A DNA stretch of 64,000 nt, from positions 85,275 through 149,274 of the forward strand of contig JAGFNK010000081.1 in the NCBI GenBank assembly GCA_025769875.1, in the 5' to 3' direction. Under the pieces are notes generated by a model. It was not told the origin of the DNA. It saw only the letters and a program-made list of their open reading frames with translations, and ran no database searches. Positions within the stretch are counted from its first letter, which is position 1; the number at the start of each line of letters is the position of its first letter. A program made the translations under genes and the position numbers. Of the stretch, positions 40,546 to 53,400 are shown piece after piece. This stretch comes from Russula earlei. Lineage: Eukaryota > Basidiomycota > Agaricomycetes > Russulales > Russulaceae.

Positions 40546-43500
40546 TCAGATAGCGACGTCCTCTCCAAGCATGTGGGCGAGCGCGTCGTTCCCGGGGTCC
40601 GCGGGTGCCTCGTACACTTCGAACAGGCCCTCGCCGCCCGCGCCGCCATCACGGTCACGCGCCCCTTCGGCCACGGTGTCGGGCGACGACCGCACGGCGG
40701 GGGCGTCGTCGCCCTTGGCGGCAGCCACCGCCGCGCGGCCGCTCTTCCACCCGACGCCGCGGCCCTCGAAGACCTCCTTGCGCCGGTCGAGGAGCATGTC
40801 CAGCTCGGCGTCGCTGATGATCCTGCGCTTGCCCGCCGCGTTGCTCTGCACCACCTCGATGTGCTCGCCCTCGAGCTCGAGCAGCTGCGCGGCCATCTCA
40901 GCGATCGTCTGCCGCGCCTCGCCCGCCTTGGCGCTGTCCCCGATGGGGACCCTGAACTTGCCTAACGGGGGAGGGGGGTTCGATTACGTTTTTTCGTTTC
41001 AGCGTGGGGCGCAAGGACAGGAGTGTGTGGAAGGTAATGGTTTTCGTGACTCACCCTTGGCGATGACGAGCGCCTCGAGTTGGCGCTTCTCGGACGCACG
41101 CTGCATGATCTTGCCTTCGATCGTGTGCCTGCTGACCAGCCGGTATATAAGCACTGGCTTTCTCTGACCGATGCGATGTGCTCGATCTTGCGCTTGCAAG
41201 TCCATTTGGGGATTCTGCCACGCCCATCATTTTTTAGCCTCGGACAAGAACCCGATCCGCTCTCAGCGCAGAACGACGTACCCAATCCTGATCGTAGAAT
41301 ACGACGGTGTCTGCCGCCGTGAGGTTGATGCCCAGCCCGCCTGCACGCGTGCTCAGAAGGAAGAGGCGTGGCGCGTCGGGTTTATCGCCACCGTTTTGGA
41401 AGCGTTCCATCTCCGCCCGGCGCTCCAACGGACCCGTCTGACCATCGATGCGGCACAATGGCCATTGCTTAAACTCGCGGGCCCAATCCTGTCGCGCCGG
41501 TCGACCGTGAGTGAAAATGACGTGCACCGAGGATGGGAAACGCTTACCTCGATGACGTTTAGCATTGTGACAAACTGCGAGAAGACAAGGACCTTGTGCC
41601 CACGTTCGAAGAGGGCGTCGAGGAGCCGCTCCAGAACCATCATCTTCCCGCTCGCGTCGACGAGCTGCTCGTCCACGACCGGTTCGTGTGTTCGCGGGTC
41701 CAGGGGCCAGTCAAATAGGAATGGGTGCGAGCACACTTTGCGTAATTGCATCACGACGTTCTGAAGATGCATATTGTTGACCTTCTTCACTGTTTCCCCA
41801 AGAAGCGTGAAGAGTTGAGCGTCCACGGTGCAAGACCGCATCGTGCTGAAAGAAGAGGGTGTACTCACACTTGGTCTTGTACGCGTGCTCTGCTCCGAGT
41901 TCGGCGACGGACTTGGTCGAGGGATCGATGCTGCCGCGGTTCTTGCGTGTACGCATGCCCACTCGGCCCAGCTTCACATCCTCCTCGATCTCGCGTGCGA
42001 TCCGCTCCCGGTCGCGTTCTCTTGCGCTGTCACCGGGTCGCGCACCGGCCAGCAACCCACGAAGGCTACCCTTGACGACAGCATCATATACTTCACGTTG
42101 ACGCTCGCTCAGCGGCGCATAAAGCACATACTCCTTCTTGGGGGGAAGCGTGCGCTCGACGTCCACTTTGAGACGGCGGAGGAGGAATGGACGAAGAATC
42201 TCGTGTAATTTGTGAATGAGCACGGTGTTACGTGATTCTGTGAGGCCGTTGGAGAGAGTTGGAATTTTGAACCTGCGGATGGCCGGGTTTAGGAAAAGAT
42301 TGAGGGGTATGAACAAAATACCGACGATTCTTGGAAGGCAGCGACATCGTCGAAGACTTCTGGTAAAATAAAATTGAGGAGAGACCATAGTTCTGCCAAG
42401 TTGTTCTGAGAGAGCGATGAGGATCGCATGGATGAGATGATTGAACGCGGCGTACGTGTAGTGGGGTGCCCGTCAAGAGCATCCTACCTGCGCTGGGGTA
42501 CTTTTTAATTTCTTGCATGAGAATGGAATCCGTGTTTTTCAAGCGGTGTCCCTCATCTACGATAATCTGACCCCATTCATACTTTGCGAGGTGTACGCGA
42601 TCCTTGATGATCATCTCATAAGTTGTGAGGACCACGGGGAAGGTCGACAACTGAGTTGTCGGGTTCGCGTCGTCCTCGTCCGGCGCATTGGCCCCGGTGA
42701 CACTATCGTCGTCTTCTACGGGAACGCTTTCTTGGTCGGAATCGAAGTCACGACCACGTCGTGAAAGACGCCGTTTTGATGCGCGTGTTGGCTTCCTAGG
42801 GGGCGAACTTTCGAACTTGCGAGGCAATGCCATGACAGACCGACGAAGCTCGGCACGGTCTTCGGGAGAGCCATGGTACGTACAAACGGGGATCTGCATA
42901 GGGCATGAAGATGGCCAAAGGCGGGGCAAAGGGCACAAGCTTACCTTGGGCGCGAAGCGGTTGAACTCGTCCTTCCAGTTGTACAAGACGCTGAGGGGGC
43001 AGACGACGAGGAAAGGCGCCTCCACTCGGACACGGAGATGTGCGATAAAAGCGATGGTTTGGATGGTCTGGAGAATGAGTGATCAGACGAACGAGATCAT
43101 GGCGCTCGCCAGTAGAATTACGGACCTTTCCGAGGCCCATTTCATCAGCTAAATGACAACGATTCAGCCACGCGAGGAAGCATCTGGGCGGCGAAGACTG
43201 ACCAAGAATGCCGGATATACCGTTTCTCCCACAAGCTAACCAACCAAGCAACGCCCTCGAGCTGATAGTCCCTCAATGTTGCTCCTGTGACCAATGCAGG
43301 CTGCACGAAAGCGGATTTGTGTTCATCGGGAAGGACTCTGGCGCGCTTGACTTGCTGCTCTGCGTCGTGGTCCGAGTCATGCTCGTCGTCACTAGCTAGA
43401 CGGGGGCGCTTTCCACGTCCGGATACGTGTCGGGCAGAGTGGCCAGCGCGTTGCTTCTGCCTCGTCTTTGCAGAGTACTTCAGAGCGGCTGCGGCGTGTT

Positions 43501-43766
43501 TCTCGCGCGAGCGGTCCATTTGGTCCTTGAGCACTTCGGTAAAGATGGAGGATTTTTCAAGGAGGACCTGCATGTTCATGAAACGCGCTTCCTCGTCCTG
43601 GTCAATACGGAAGGAGAGCACGTTGGTGTCAGCGGAATGAGATGGACGACAGACGCACGGGATCGGAGTCGATGAGAGGAGGGGTAGAAGCAGCGGTGCT
43701 GGAGGGTGGAGCAGGGGTCATGACGAACGAGGGAGAGGGGCTGGGTGAGGCAGCAAGGATTGTCAT
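40546..43766 (-). CDS. SNF2-family chromatin remodeller (Lsh/DDM1/IRC5 type)
   Basis: ATP-dependent DNA translocase. Start at 43766 ([20 protein letters not shown]), then [20 protein letters not shown], an acidic/basic linker and [17 protein letters not shown] (Q-motif region). Motif I (ADEMGLGK) is on a 23-nt micro-exon (43126-43148), followed by a region opening [20 protein letters not shown]. Motif II is VDEGH (about 42550), within [11 protein letters not shown]. Motif III is LLTGTPL. Helicase C has [55 protein letters not shown] and DRAHRIGQ (motif VI). The end is GEDVAI at 40546. About ten short introns are implied by frame changes. HELLS/DDM1 relatives share the VDEGH box and the EEEARFMNLQxLLxKS pre-helicase, hence the assignment. 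They remodel nucleosomes to allow DNA methylation or silencing. A conserved, single-copy-looking gene inside repeats. Confidence 0.85.
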
Positions 43767-43769
43767 GGT

Positions 43770-45100
43770 TGCTGAAGCGTAAAAGTGGACGCGACGTGCA
43801 ATGGCGTTTGAGGGCGGCGGCGATACGCGTATGTGCCTGCCCTAAACGCAGTATTACTAAGCAGGTTCACCGCGGGGCGCTTAATAGTCATGAAAGTGGG
43901 TAGTTTCGATTTTGGTTGGTAGGCACCCATCTCGAGTATGAATTCTAACTCGAGACTGATCAGTGGGAAGAACAAAAGTCCTTGTCCAACAGTGCTCGAT
44001 TCATGAAAGCTCATTACCATCAGAAAGTGCTGGAGATATTCAGAAAGGGACTCAATGCATGTCAAGCTGCTTTGGCCAATAAATACAAATCACACCAAAA
44101 AGTTGGCCTGGAAAGTGACATTATTGGCAATAAGAGATATCAATAGTTTGGTGCACTCAGGTAAGATTGCACAGATTGTCCTATGTAGATAAGGGATCAC
44201 GGCCCGGCTCATACAAATAAGGAACGAGCAAGACCAAGCACGCACTTACATGCACCACTGCGCGCGCCCACTTGAAACATGATGCTTTGAATACTCATTT
44301 TATGTCATTACATTGTTTTGAAGCTTGGCAAGTGTTTTGTCTCAATTCGGGAAATGATGGGCGCTTAATGTAACGAATAACTTTTGTTCCACTATATGAT
44401 GCGATAAGGATTGCCGAGTTGGAGGAGTTACAGTAACAAAATCGGATGCCGGGAATTTCTTGAACGTAGTCATCCTCTCACGCGGCGCGGGCTGAAGGCA
44501 GTGCATTTTATTGACATGCAGAAGTCATGGCCATACAGTAATGATGATATGCGGCGGGGCTGTGCGGAAACCCAAGACACAGCCGAGGGAAGCGTGGATG
44601 GGTCTGGCTTGAAAGGGGTGGTAAAGTTTACGTTGAGTAGGGACTAAGCATTCTCCTTGACAGCTGGCAGGCACACGAGATGGCCTGGGGAGCATGAGAG
44701 ACAAATTGGAGGGCGCGCGAAAGGCCAGATCGAGGAGATTAACGTAAGGGGAAAGCGATTCGGGCAAGTAGATAGCGCCGTGTTGAAGAGGGTGGAGGGG
44801 AGGCATGTGTTGATGGTATTATAAAACGGATTGCCACCAGAGTCGCTTATCCCGCGGACAGGACCAGGCAGGCTACCCACCCACGTCGACCCCACCGGCG
44901 ATTCCTTCCCCCGACGAGCTCTCCTCCCATTTTGGTCTCCAATGGCCCATCGCCATCCCCTCTTCGCCTCAGAGACAGGCACAGCCATCCGTCAGTCCGT
45001 TTCCCCCTTCTTCCTCTTCTTTTCTCTCACATCTCCCTCTCACAGCCATCCCTGAAAATCTCCCCGCGGCCCGCTCATCGCCCCCTCAATCTCAAAACAC
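43770..45100. other. Intergenic region between SNF2 gene and right duplication arm
   Basis: AT-richer than its neighbours. I see no domain-bearing frame. The open frames at 44525-44988 (-) and 44831-45216 (+) are composition shadows. The divergent promoters of the remodeller (43766, -) and the transcription factor (45213, +) must lie within this 1.4 kb. A C/T-rich stretch at 44990-45190 resembles the 5' flanks of the dsRBD family. Confidence 0.4.
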
Positions 45101-45212
45101 TTCCCCTTGGGCGTTCCCTTCCCACTCTTCCCCATCCTCCCTCCCCTCCCCCTCGTCCTATCATCTCTCCGCTCATTCAAATAATCCTAGTCCCGCAGAT
45201 TCCGCATCCAGT

Positions 45213-48200
45213 ATGATCGGCGCCACTCCTACCTTTTGCGGTCCAGACACTGACCCTCAGCCCCATACGGACGACTATCGAACCTGGATCACCTCCTTCG
45301 AACAACAGCAGCAACAACACCACCTCGCCCTTGCCCGTTCCTCTTCTTACCCTCCCCAGCCCTCCACAGCTGATCATCGTCATCCCCGTCAAACCCAACC
45401 GACCACACGAAATCAATATCACTTTGTCCCCCAGCACCCTCTCCCCACTACCTCTGATGCATTTAATTACTTCCCCTCTCTTCCCATCGACGAACGCCCG
45501 CCCCATTCACACCGACAGCACTCTGCTCCCGATCCATTACAGCAGCAAGGCTGGCCCCCCGAGCTTTCTCATCCGTCCGACTCTAACTACATCGAAACCC
45601 TCATCTCCCAGTATCCTCTAGACCCCCAAAACGAGACGCACACCCAGCACCTCCTCGCCCCCGGTTCGGCTCTCACCCCCGCGTCGGACCACGCAAGTCT
45701 TCCGACCACATCCCATATTTCACCCATCTGGACCAGTACCACACTGCCGTCCCCTGGAGCCGGTTCTTCCAATACCCCTACCGTCATGGTGCATCCTCGC
45801 CTTAGACGAGGGGGCAACTCCGCGCCTCCTAAAACTAATAGGCGCAAGCGTCACAGACCCGACACTGACGAAGATGAAGATGAAGACATGGTCGGCGCGA
45901 ACGTTGACCCGAACCTACCTCAGTCAAATACCAATCGACTGTATGTGCTTCACCATTTTGTACCGCAACTTTCTCTGATCTCTTTCAATTTTATTTACAT
46001 CCCTCGATTTTTCTTCTTGCCTCTTGGAATTTTCTTTATCCACCGAACGACAATTCCTTTGCATTTTTCCTTCCACCTTGCGCCCACCCTCAAATCTGGC
46101 TTCTCGGACTCCTCCTAATCCCGGTTCCGTGCTTCCGTGTCTTGCCTCTTCTGTATCCTCGCTGCTAACTCAGTCCCGGAGCGTGTACCTATTGCAAACG
46201 CCTCAAGGTGCGTTCTCTCCCCCCCCAACTGATGCGATAACAGAACAGCGCTGATGTCCCGCTTCCCCTGCGAACACTCCGAATCCCGATCATACTTTTA
46301 TCCTTGGCACTTCGATCCCGTGCGCCCATCAGATGAAATGTTATTTTCCTCCAGGGGAGAACATGTGCAAGCGTTGCAGATCTGGCAAGCACGACTGTAT
46401 TGTCGAAGGCCGAAAACCCAGGAGTGCCCCAAAGTGAGTCCTCCCGCCTAATGGCGTCCATTTTTACGCACCGTCATGCGCTTTAAAATCTGTCTACCTT
46501 TCCCCTTTCCATCGCACCTTCTCCCAAAATGCCAAACTCTGCCCATTCCCGCGCTCCCTCGTTTTCTGTTTCCTCCTCCGATGACGATGAATGCTCATTT
46601 TCACCCTTTAGTAAACGCGAATATCTTCTTGCCCAGATGAAACAGAAGGACGAACTTATTGATTCCCTCGTAAAGCAGGTGCGTCCCCTCTCCCACATCC
46701 TATCAAGATTTCGGCCCTCAATTCGACCTCGTCACATCAGCTCCACAACCCATATCTGGCCACTACTCTCTCCATCGAGGCATACCGCAATGCGACATCT
46801 TCAAACGATCAACACCGGCAGAATGTGATCGCGTGGCTCGACCGGCTACGGTCCTCCGTTCGCTCACCTGCCCGCTCTGCCCCCGCTGCGAATCCGTTTC
46901 ACCTCGACACACATGCCGTAAAAGTCGCCGGCCAATCGGATGAATCCGACGAAGAGCCGGCGTCCCAGAAACGCGCTCAACAACGCCCTCCCTCGTCAGG
47001 CTCGGAAGATGTACCAGTGTCGCCCAACACCCTCGTAGAATCAGAGATTGATCCATATCCAGACGATGCTGTTCCCATCGGGCTCCTTGCAAACCTTGCG
47101 ATCAGTACATCGAGGGATTCCACAAGTACTGCACTGGAGAAGACGCGTAAGGAAAATGGCGCGGCGGACGACGACGAAGTGGTGCGAGAATATTCCTGTC
47201 AGCATAGAACGTTTTCTGAATTGATGTGTTGCTTCTGGTTCTTTCGTATCGTTGATAGGGTGTTGCCAACAAGTCGTATTTTATGCCAGGCCCGTCTATG
47301 GATCTCGGTCTGCGCAAGTCATTAATCGACAAGACGAGTCCACCGGATATTTTGGTGCATAGGCTGGTGACGCCTGATGACGTGGAGAGATTGTTCGAAA
47401 TGTGAGTTCTTTTTTCATGACTGTCGCATTCACGCCGACCTCGCCTTGGCCAGCTTTTATACGCGGATTAATGTACGTTTGGACATTTGTGTGTAGGAAT
47501 GCTCATTAATATCTGGACTCGCAGCCGTTCATCTCACTGCTTGAGCCCAAATTACACACGCCCGCCCTGACATTTTCCCGGTGTCCATTCTTATTCACTG
47601 TTGGTTCGTCACAACCCCCCTCCAGCAACGTCCATGTATTCACCTGCTATATTCCTCACGTAGTCTGCGCAATCTCATTACGCTACTCGGAAAAGCGTGA
47701 AGTGTACCCGATCGCCATGCACTTTGCCAAGACGGCAGCGGCCAATGCACTGATTGATGGATGGAAATCTGTTGAGCTGTGCCAAGCATATATTCTCTTG
47801 AGCATCTATGCTGTGCCCGCCCGCCGGTGGGAAGAAGATCGTAGTTGGTTGTACACCGGTCTCGCCATTCGGTGTGTGGATCTTCCACACGTCGTGGTCC
47901 AAACTGACTCGAACTCTGTGGCGTTAGAATTGCGACAGATCTGAATCTTCATATCCTGCCTCCGAAGAAGCCGACTACAGAGCAGCAGGAGCTGGAGATG
48001 TTGAACCGCACCCGGATATGGATAATCTGTTTTAACATCGACAAGTCAACCGCTACGCAGTTTGGCAAGCCATCGACGTTGAAAGAGGATTTGTACGTTT
48101 TTTCTTCTCGTCGACTTTCTCTCTCCTCGCTAATGATCGATATCTAGCATCGTGCGTAAATCTCTCGAATGGTACAAGTCCTCCCCGAACAACCACCCTG

Positions 48201-49873
48201 TACGTTGTGTTATCCGCTCCTCCTCATCCTCCCCTCCGCTAGCATTTGTAAACTTGGCTAACTTGTCCTTGCTTATCAGTATGACGTGCACATCATCGCT
48301 TACACGTCGCTGTTCCGGATTGTCAACAAATTCCACCAAGACGTTTTCTCGGATCCCACTGTACCCAATAGCTTGAATCGCTCAATCGACTTCCGGGCAG
48401 TGACTCTGGAGCATGATCGGCTATTGACCAACTGCCGTCAGGAGTGGGCAGAGCGCTTCGAACGTGATTCGGACCACTCCGGTGGGTGGCACCCGTCGTT
48501 TCGGCTATCTCGGACTCGTCTGACGTCGCCCTTGATTTTCCTACATTACAGACGCCGCCTGCGAGTTCCGCGTCAAGCTTCTTCCATTGTATGTCTCTCC
48601 GGCGTTTATTTTACCTGTTCGCCGGCTCACCTGTGTTTCTTTCGCATTACAGCTACACCAATTATGCGAGGCTGGTCATGTTCTCTTTCGGGTTCCAAAA
48701 TGCTTTCCAACGGGGCCTTGAAGCCGATGACGAGGTCTTCTTCACAAGGGTGAGAGATTTCACACTATGGTGCATTGTCGGCCAAACTTGATATGACATT
48801 ATTCTTCAAGAGCCTGGAGAGCGCCAAGACCGTCGTCACGGTTCTCGTCGATTCCTTGGTCCCAACAGGTTACATACGTTTTGCACCAGATGGTGCGTGA
48901 AACTCTGGGCCACTTTGCTCTGACCAAGACTAATGTTGAGATAGGTTATTTCGTATTTGCCGCGTTCGCCTCGGCGTTCATGCTCAAGGTATGCCGTCCC
49001 GCCTTCTATCGCCCCCCGTGGCCTTGGTCGGAGTTTCTGACTTACATCTGCTGTAGCTTCTACGCCCAGAATGTTCAAGGTTTATCACCCCCGGGCTTGA
49101 AACAGAGGTCTACCAAGTGATCGAACGCCTCATTGCCACGATCGGGTCTCCCCAAATTGCAATTGATGAGCGCCACACACCAAAGTTGTACTCGCGCTTC
49201 CTGGCAAGCTTACTGGCGAAACATAAACGCGACGGCACGGCCCAAGGACGTATGCCTCAACAGGGACCACCACCACAGCAGATGCAGACCGGTTCGAGTA
49301 CGCCAAGGTACCAGCAACCACCACAATCATCACAACCACAACCGCCACAGCAACAGCAACAACGACAGCAGCAGCAACCGGCCCCGCCGCAGAACACAAC
49401 CTCGTCGTCACTATCATCGGGTGTCAGTAGCAACGCGGGCGCCCCGGATCTGCATCAGTCCGTGCCACAGAATAGCGGGGCGACGGCTCCGCCCAATGTC
49501 ACGAATGCAGTTTCGACGGAAGGACCAGGAAACTACGTCCTAGAACAGCCACCAGATTTCATGTTTGGTGTCGCAGGCCAACCTGATGACCTGATGGACT
49601 TCACGTTTGACACGATCACCACGCCTGGGAACGATGACTTGCTCGCGACTATGCAAGCGATTCAAAACCCGACCTGGTGGCAGAATATGATGATGCCAGG
49701 GTGAGCACACGCTTGTCTTTACAGTCCTCTCGACCAGACTTGGGTTGACATTTAACACTCGCAGGTTCTTTTGGCCGGCAGAAGAGGCGATTCAAGATCA
49801 CATGAACATGATCGGAAATGGCATGAATACGTATCAGAACTTGCAACAGCCTGCAGAAGGACTTCACGCTTGA
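45213..49873 (+). CDS. Zn2Cys6 transcription factor with fungal TF domain
   Basis: Apparently intact. Exons I can define: 45213-45940 (Q/H/P-rich N-terminus, acidic patch), 46174-46207 (PGACTYCKRLK), 46333-46433 (MKCYFPPGENMCKRCRSGKH), 46612-46678 (KREYLLAQMKQKDELIDSLV), 46741-47181, 47259-47401, 47454-47472 (19-nt micro-exon), 47525-47603, 47664-47871 and 47928-48092, then further exons to 49873. The zinc cluster is CX2CX6CX8CX2CX6C, followed by a short dimerisation coiled coil. The Fungal_trans region includes VANKSYFMPGPS, PFISLLEP, ELCQAYILLSIYAVP, RTRIWIICFNIDKS and TGYIRFAPDG. A Q/P-rich activation-type segment (49230-49480) and WPAEEAIQDHMNMIGNGMNT close it. It should bind CGG-type DNA sites as a dimer in the nucleus. 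Target genes unknown. Its twin is dead, so this is the only working copy here. Confidence 0.9.
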
Positions 49874-50420
49874 CCCGGTTACACATGGTGGGTCTTCCTA
49901 TGGATCCGGATCCTTTAAGTACACGATATCTGATGGTAGGACCAGAACCTCTGAGCTCACGCGTCAGCCAGCCACATCTTTGCAACAATCTGGCTCATGA
50001 GATGTTTGTTCCATCCACGCCCTTCTTGTATCACTCTGCCCTTGTCCCTCTGTGTCACCTAGGCATATCGTGCTGCTTGCTGTGGTATCTGCTTCGTTGC
50101 TTTGCGTTGGGCCTTTTGAACGACTACCATTACCACGGTCCTGTAAGTTGTTTGTTTTTTTGTCCGCCCTGGGGGTAGAGAGCCCTTTACTCTTGCGGTA
50201 TTTGTTTTCTCGTCTCAGAGTTGGCTATCTGGGTTGTAATCGTCGTTTATTGCTTTTTGTACGTTTGCAAGGTATCGTCAACAATGAATCAAATCCACGT
50301 ACATAGATTTCTCTAAATGAGTTGTGTTATCTGGCTCGGCTATCGCCGACTTATCGGATATCCGAGTGTCCCTGTCCTTGTAATTACCGAACCCACTTCT
50401 ACTAACTACTATCACATCCC

Positions 50421-53400
50421 ATGCCGACCTCTAAACGTGCAGGAAAAAGGAGGGCAGAAAATGTTCGCTCAACTGCCGTCGCCGGATTAATCGTCTCGCT
50501 CTCCGTCCTCAAGGAGACCGCAGATGCGATTCCTCCTCCGGCAGGACCTATCATAAAAGGTACCCTGGGTGGACTACTTCAAGTCGTCGACATCGTCCAG
50601 GTAATCTATCCCACTCCCACAGCCGAGAAATGATCTGATATCGTCATACCCCAGACCACGGCCAACAACATCGACGACATCGACGAGCTGATCGGCCGCG
50701 TGAACACCCTGGAACAATCCGTTTTCAGGCCGCTCAAAGGCAAACAAGATATCCCGGAATCTGTCGTCGACTTCGTCACAAGGTTTTCCGAGTGATCATT
50801 CTTCTGCCTCGCTCTCAAATCGTGGCGAGCTGATCCTGATCCCGATTCAGGTCTCTCGAAGCCATCACGGATGACCTGCAAACGATCGCGTCGCGTGGAA
50901 GGTTGACCCGGATCCTCCGTAGTAGAGAAGATGCGGCATCCATTCAGGGCAAGATAAAAGCGATCGCGGGCCTCATCGAAGACTTTCTTGCAAGTCTCCT
51001 CCTCCTTGGTCATACGGCTTGATCGGTTCTGATATCTTCGCGAGTCTAGGCTGAAGGGGTCGTGAACCTCCAAATCCAAGGCATTGTACGTTATTCTCCG
51101 AAATCCTAGATGTGTGTCGTTCATCTGAATCTCTCAGGAAATTCGGCGCGAGGTTCGGGAGGGGAATGAGGAAATTCAGCGCGTTGTTCAGGGTGTGGTA
51201 AGTTTATCTCATGACCAGTTGGATATCTTCGACTAATAGGTCACCCAGCAAGCACTTCATGATGACCGAGGTGAGAGAAACTGTTACAGTACGCTGAAAA
51301 TTATTCAACTTGGTTTTAGTTCACGATGATCTATTCAACTTTCCTCGAGCTCGCAAGGCACGCTTTAATTGTCTTGATGAAAGAAAGAGGCATGCATGTT
51401 TCAAAGGCACACGCGAGGATCTGTTGACCACCGCCTATCAATGGATCAATGACTCGACCCAGGCTATACAAAAACAACGCCCTGTCACTGCTTCGGTTGA
51501 TCCTATTCACGTCAACCCCAACAAACGCCGCATCTTCTGGTTGTCTGGTGTGGCCGGTACCGGCAAGTCCACCATCGCACAGAGCGTTGCCGAGTATTGT
51601 GACAGGAAAAAATGGCTTGCCGCGAGTTTCTTCTTCTCAAACAACGATAGCGAGCGAAACAATCCAAAGCTTGTATTCAGCTCAATTGCTCACCAACTGG
51701 GCACAACGTTCCACCAACCACTCGCGCGTTTTATGCAAGAGGCGTTCAAAGCTAATACGGACATCTGGTATTCTGATCCATCAAACCAATTGCTCAAGCT
51801 CATCATCGAACCGATCGAAAAGTCCATCAATACGAGGCAAGCATTTCCATCACCGGCTGTCATCGTGTTAGATGCCCTCGATGAGTGCAAAGATGATGAC
51901 GCGACCTCATTCATCGTATCGGTGCTTTCGGCCCACATTGAACGCCTTCCATTCTCCATTTTCCTCACAAGTCGACCCGAGCCTAAACTGCACGTGCCCT
52001 CCCTCCCTCGTCATCTCCAGTCACATACACATGCGCTCTTCCATCACGAGATTCCAAAACTGTCTGTAGACCATGACATCGAAGTCTTCTTGAAGCATGA
52101 ACTTACTCATGTTGGGTCTCGCAACGAGGGCCTCCAGGAGGAGGATTGGTTCACTAATGACGACGTCTGCACACTTGTCCGACTGTCAGATGGACTGTTT
52201 ATCTTTGCTGCCACCGCAGTTCGATTTATCGAAGATCCTGATGTCTACAACCCATGGGGACAGCTCCATGAACTGGTCTCTGCCACGCAAACCTCTGGGC
52301 AGCCAAATCCGTATCCCTATCAGCATCTAGACCGGCTGTACCTCGCGGTCTTATCTAACGCATTTCCACCGTCGTCCCGTACAGACACGATGAACCGCTT
52401 GCGAAGGGTTCTTGGTTGCATTGTCGTACTCTGTGACCCTCTCTCTGCACGCACCATATCAGCTTTGCTCGGCAACAATACCAGCAAAGATGTTCCTATA
52501 ACAAGCATTCTACAGCGCTTGCGTTCCATGATCATTATTCCTTCGGACCCCGGGGCAGTCCAAGTGATGCATGCGTCCTTCCCAGATTTTATCGTTGATC
52601 CAAAACGCTGTACAGAGCCTAAATTTCTTATCGATACTTCGCTGCATCATGGCCTTCTCGCGATTGATTGTCTGGAGCAACTAAACAGGCTTCACCGGGA
52701 TATGTGCCACATCGGAGACTATTCAAAGTTGAACAACGAAATTGAAGATATCTCAACAAGAATTGAAAAAAACATTCCGCTCGCGATGCAATACGCCTGC
52801 CGTCATTGGGCGGATCATTTGGCAAATTCGCCACCATCGGACGAGCTGTTTGATGTCTTGAAAACATTCTGTTTCGATCACAGTTTGTACTGGGTTGAGG
52901 CTCTGAGTCTGATGGACTCGCTCGATGTGGCCATTCCGGCACTGCAACTTGCCAGACAAAGATTATTAGTGAGTTGTCTTGATTTTGGTGTGGACCGTTC
53001 ATCACATGATTATAGATGTTGGGCAACGTCAGGGTTCCAATTGGCATCGTTGACATGCTGTATGATCTCGAACGGTTTACGCTTGAGTTCTTTGATCCCA
53101 TCAGCATTGCAGCCCTGCATATCTACCACTCTTCCCTTCCATTCGCCCCACTGTTCTCCAAAATCCGTGCACACTTCCGCGGAGACTTGGAGGAATCTGT
53201 TACGGTCTTGAATGGGATGGAAGAATCATGGAATGCGGAGCTGAGAGCGATGGAGGGTCACAAAGGTTGGGTCAGAGCCGTCGCGTTTTCGCCAGACGGC
53301 ACCTGGATTGTCTCTGGGTCAGACGATCGCACAGTTCGGATCTGGGACACGAGTACTGGCGCCACCGTCAAGACCCTCGAGGGCCACAAAGGTTCGGTCA

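Noticed and set aside
46529..46678. Separate small gene starting MPNSAHSRAPSFSVSSSDDD
   Set aside because: The first AG after the GTGAGT at 46434 is at 46610-46611, and splicing there restores the transcription-factor frame into KREYLLAQMKQ. The upstream ATG frame is intronic.
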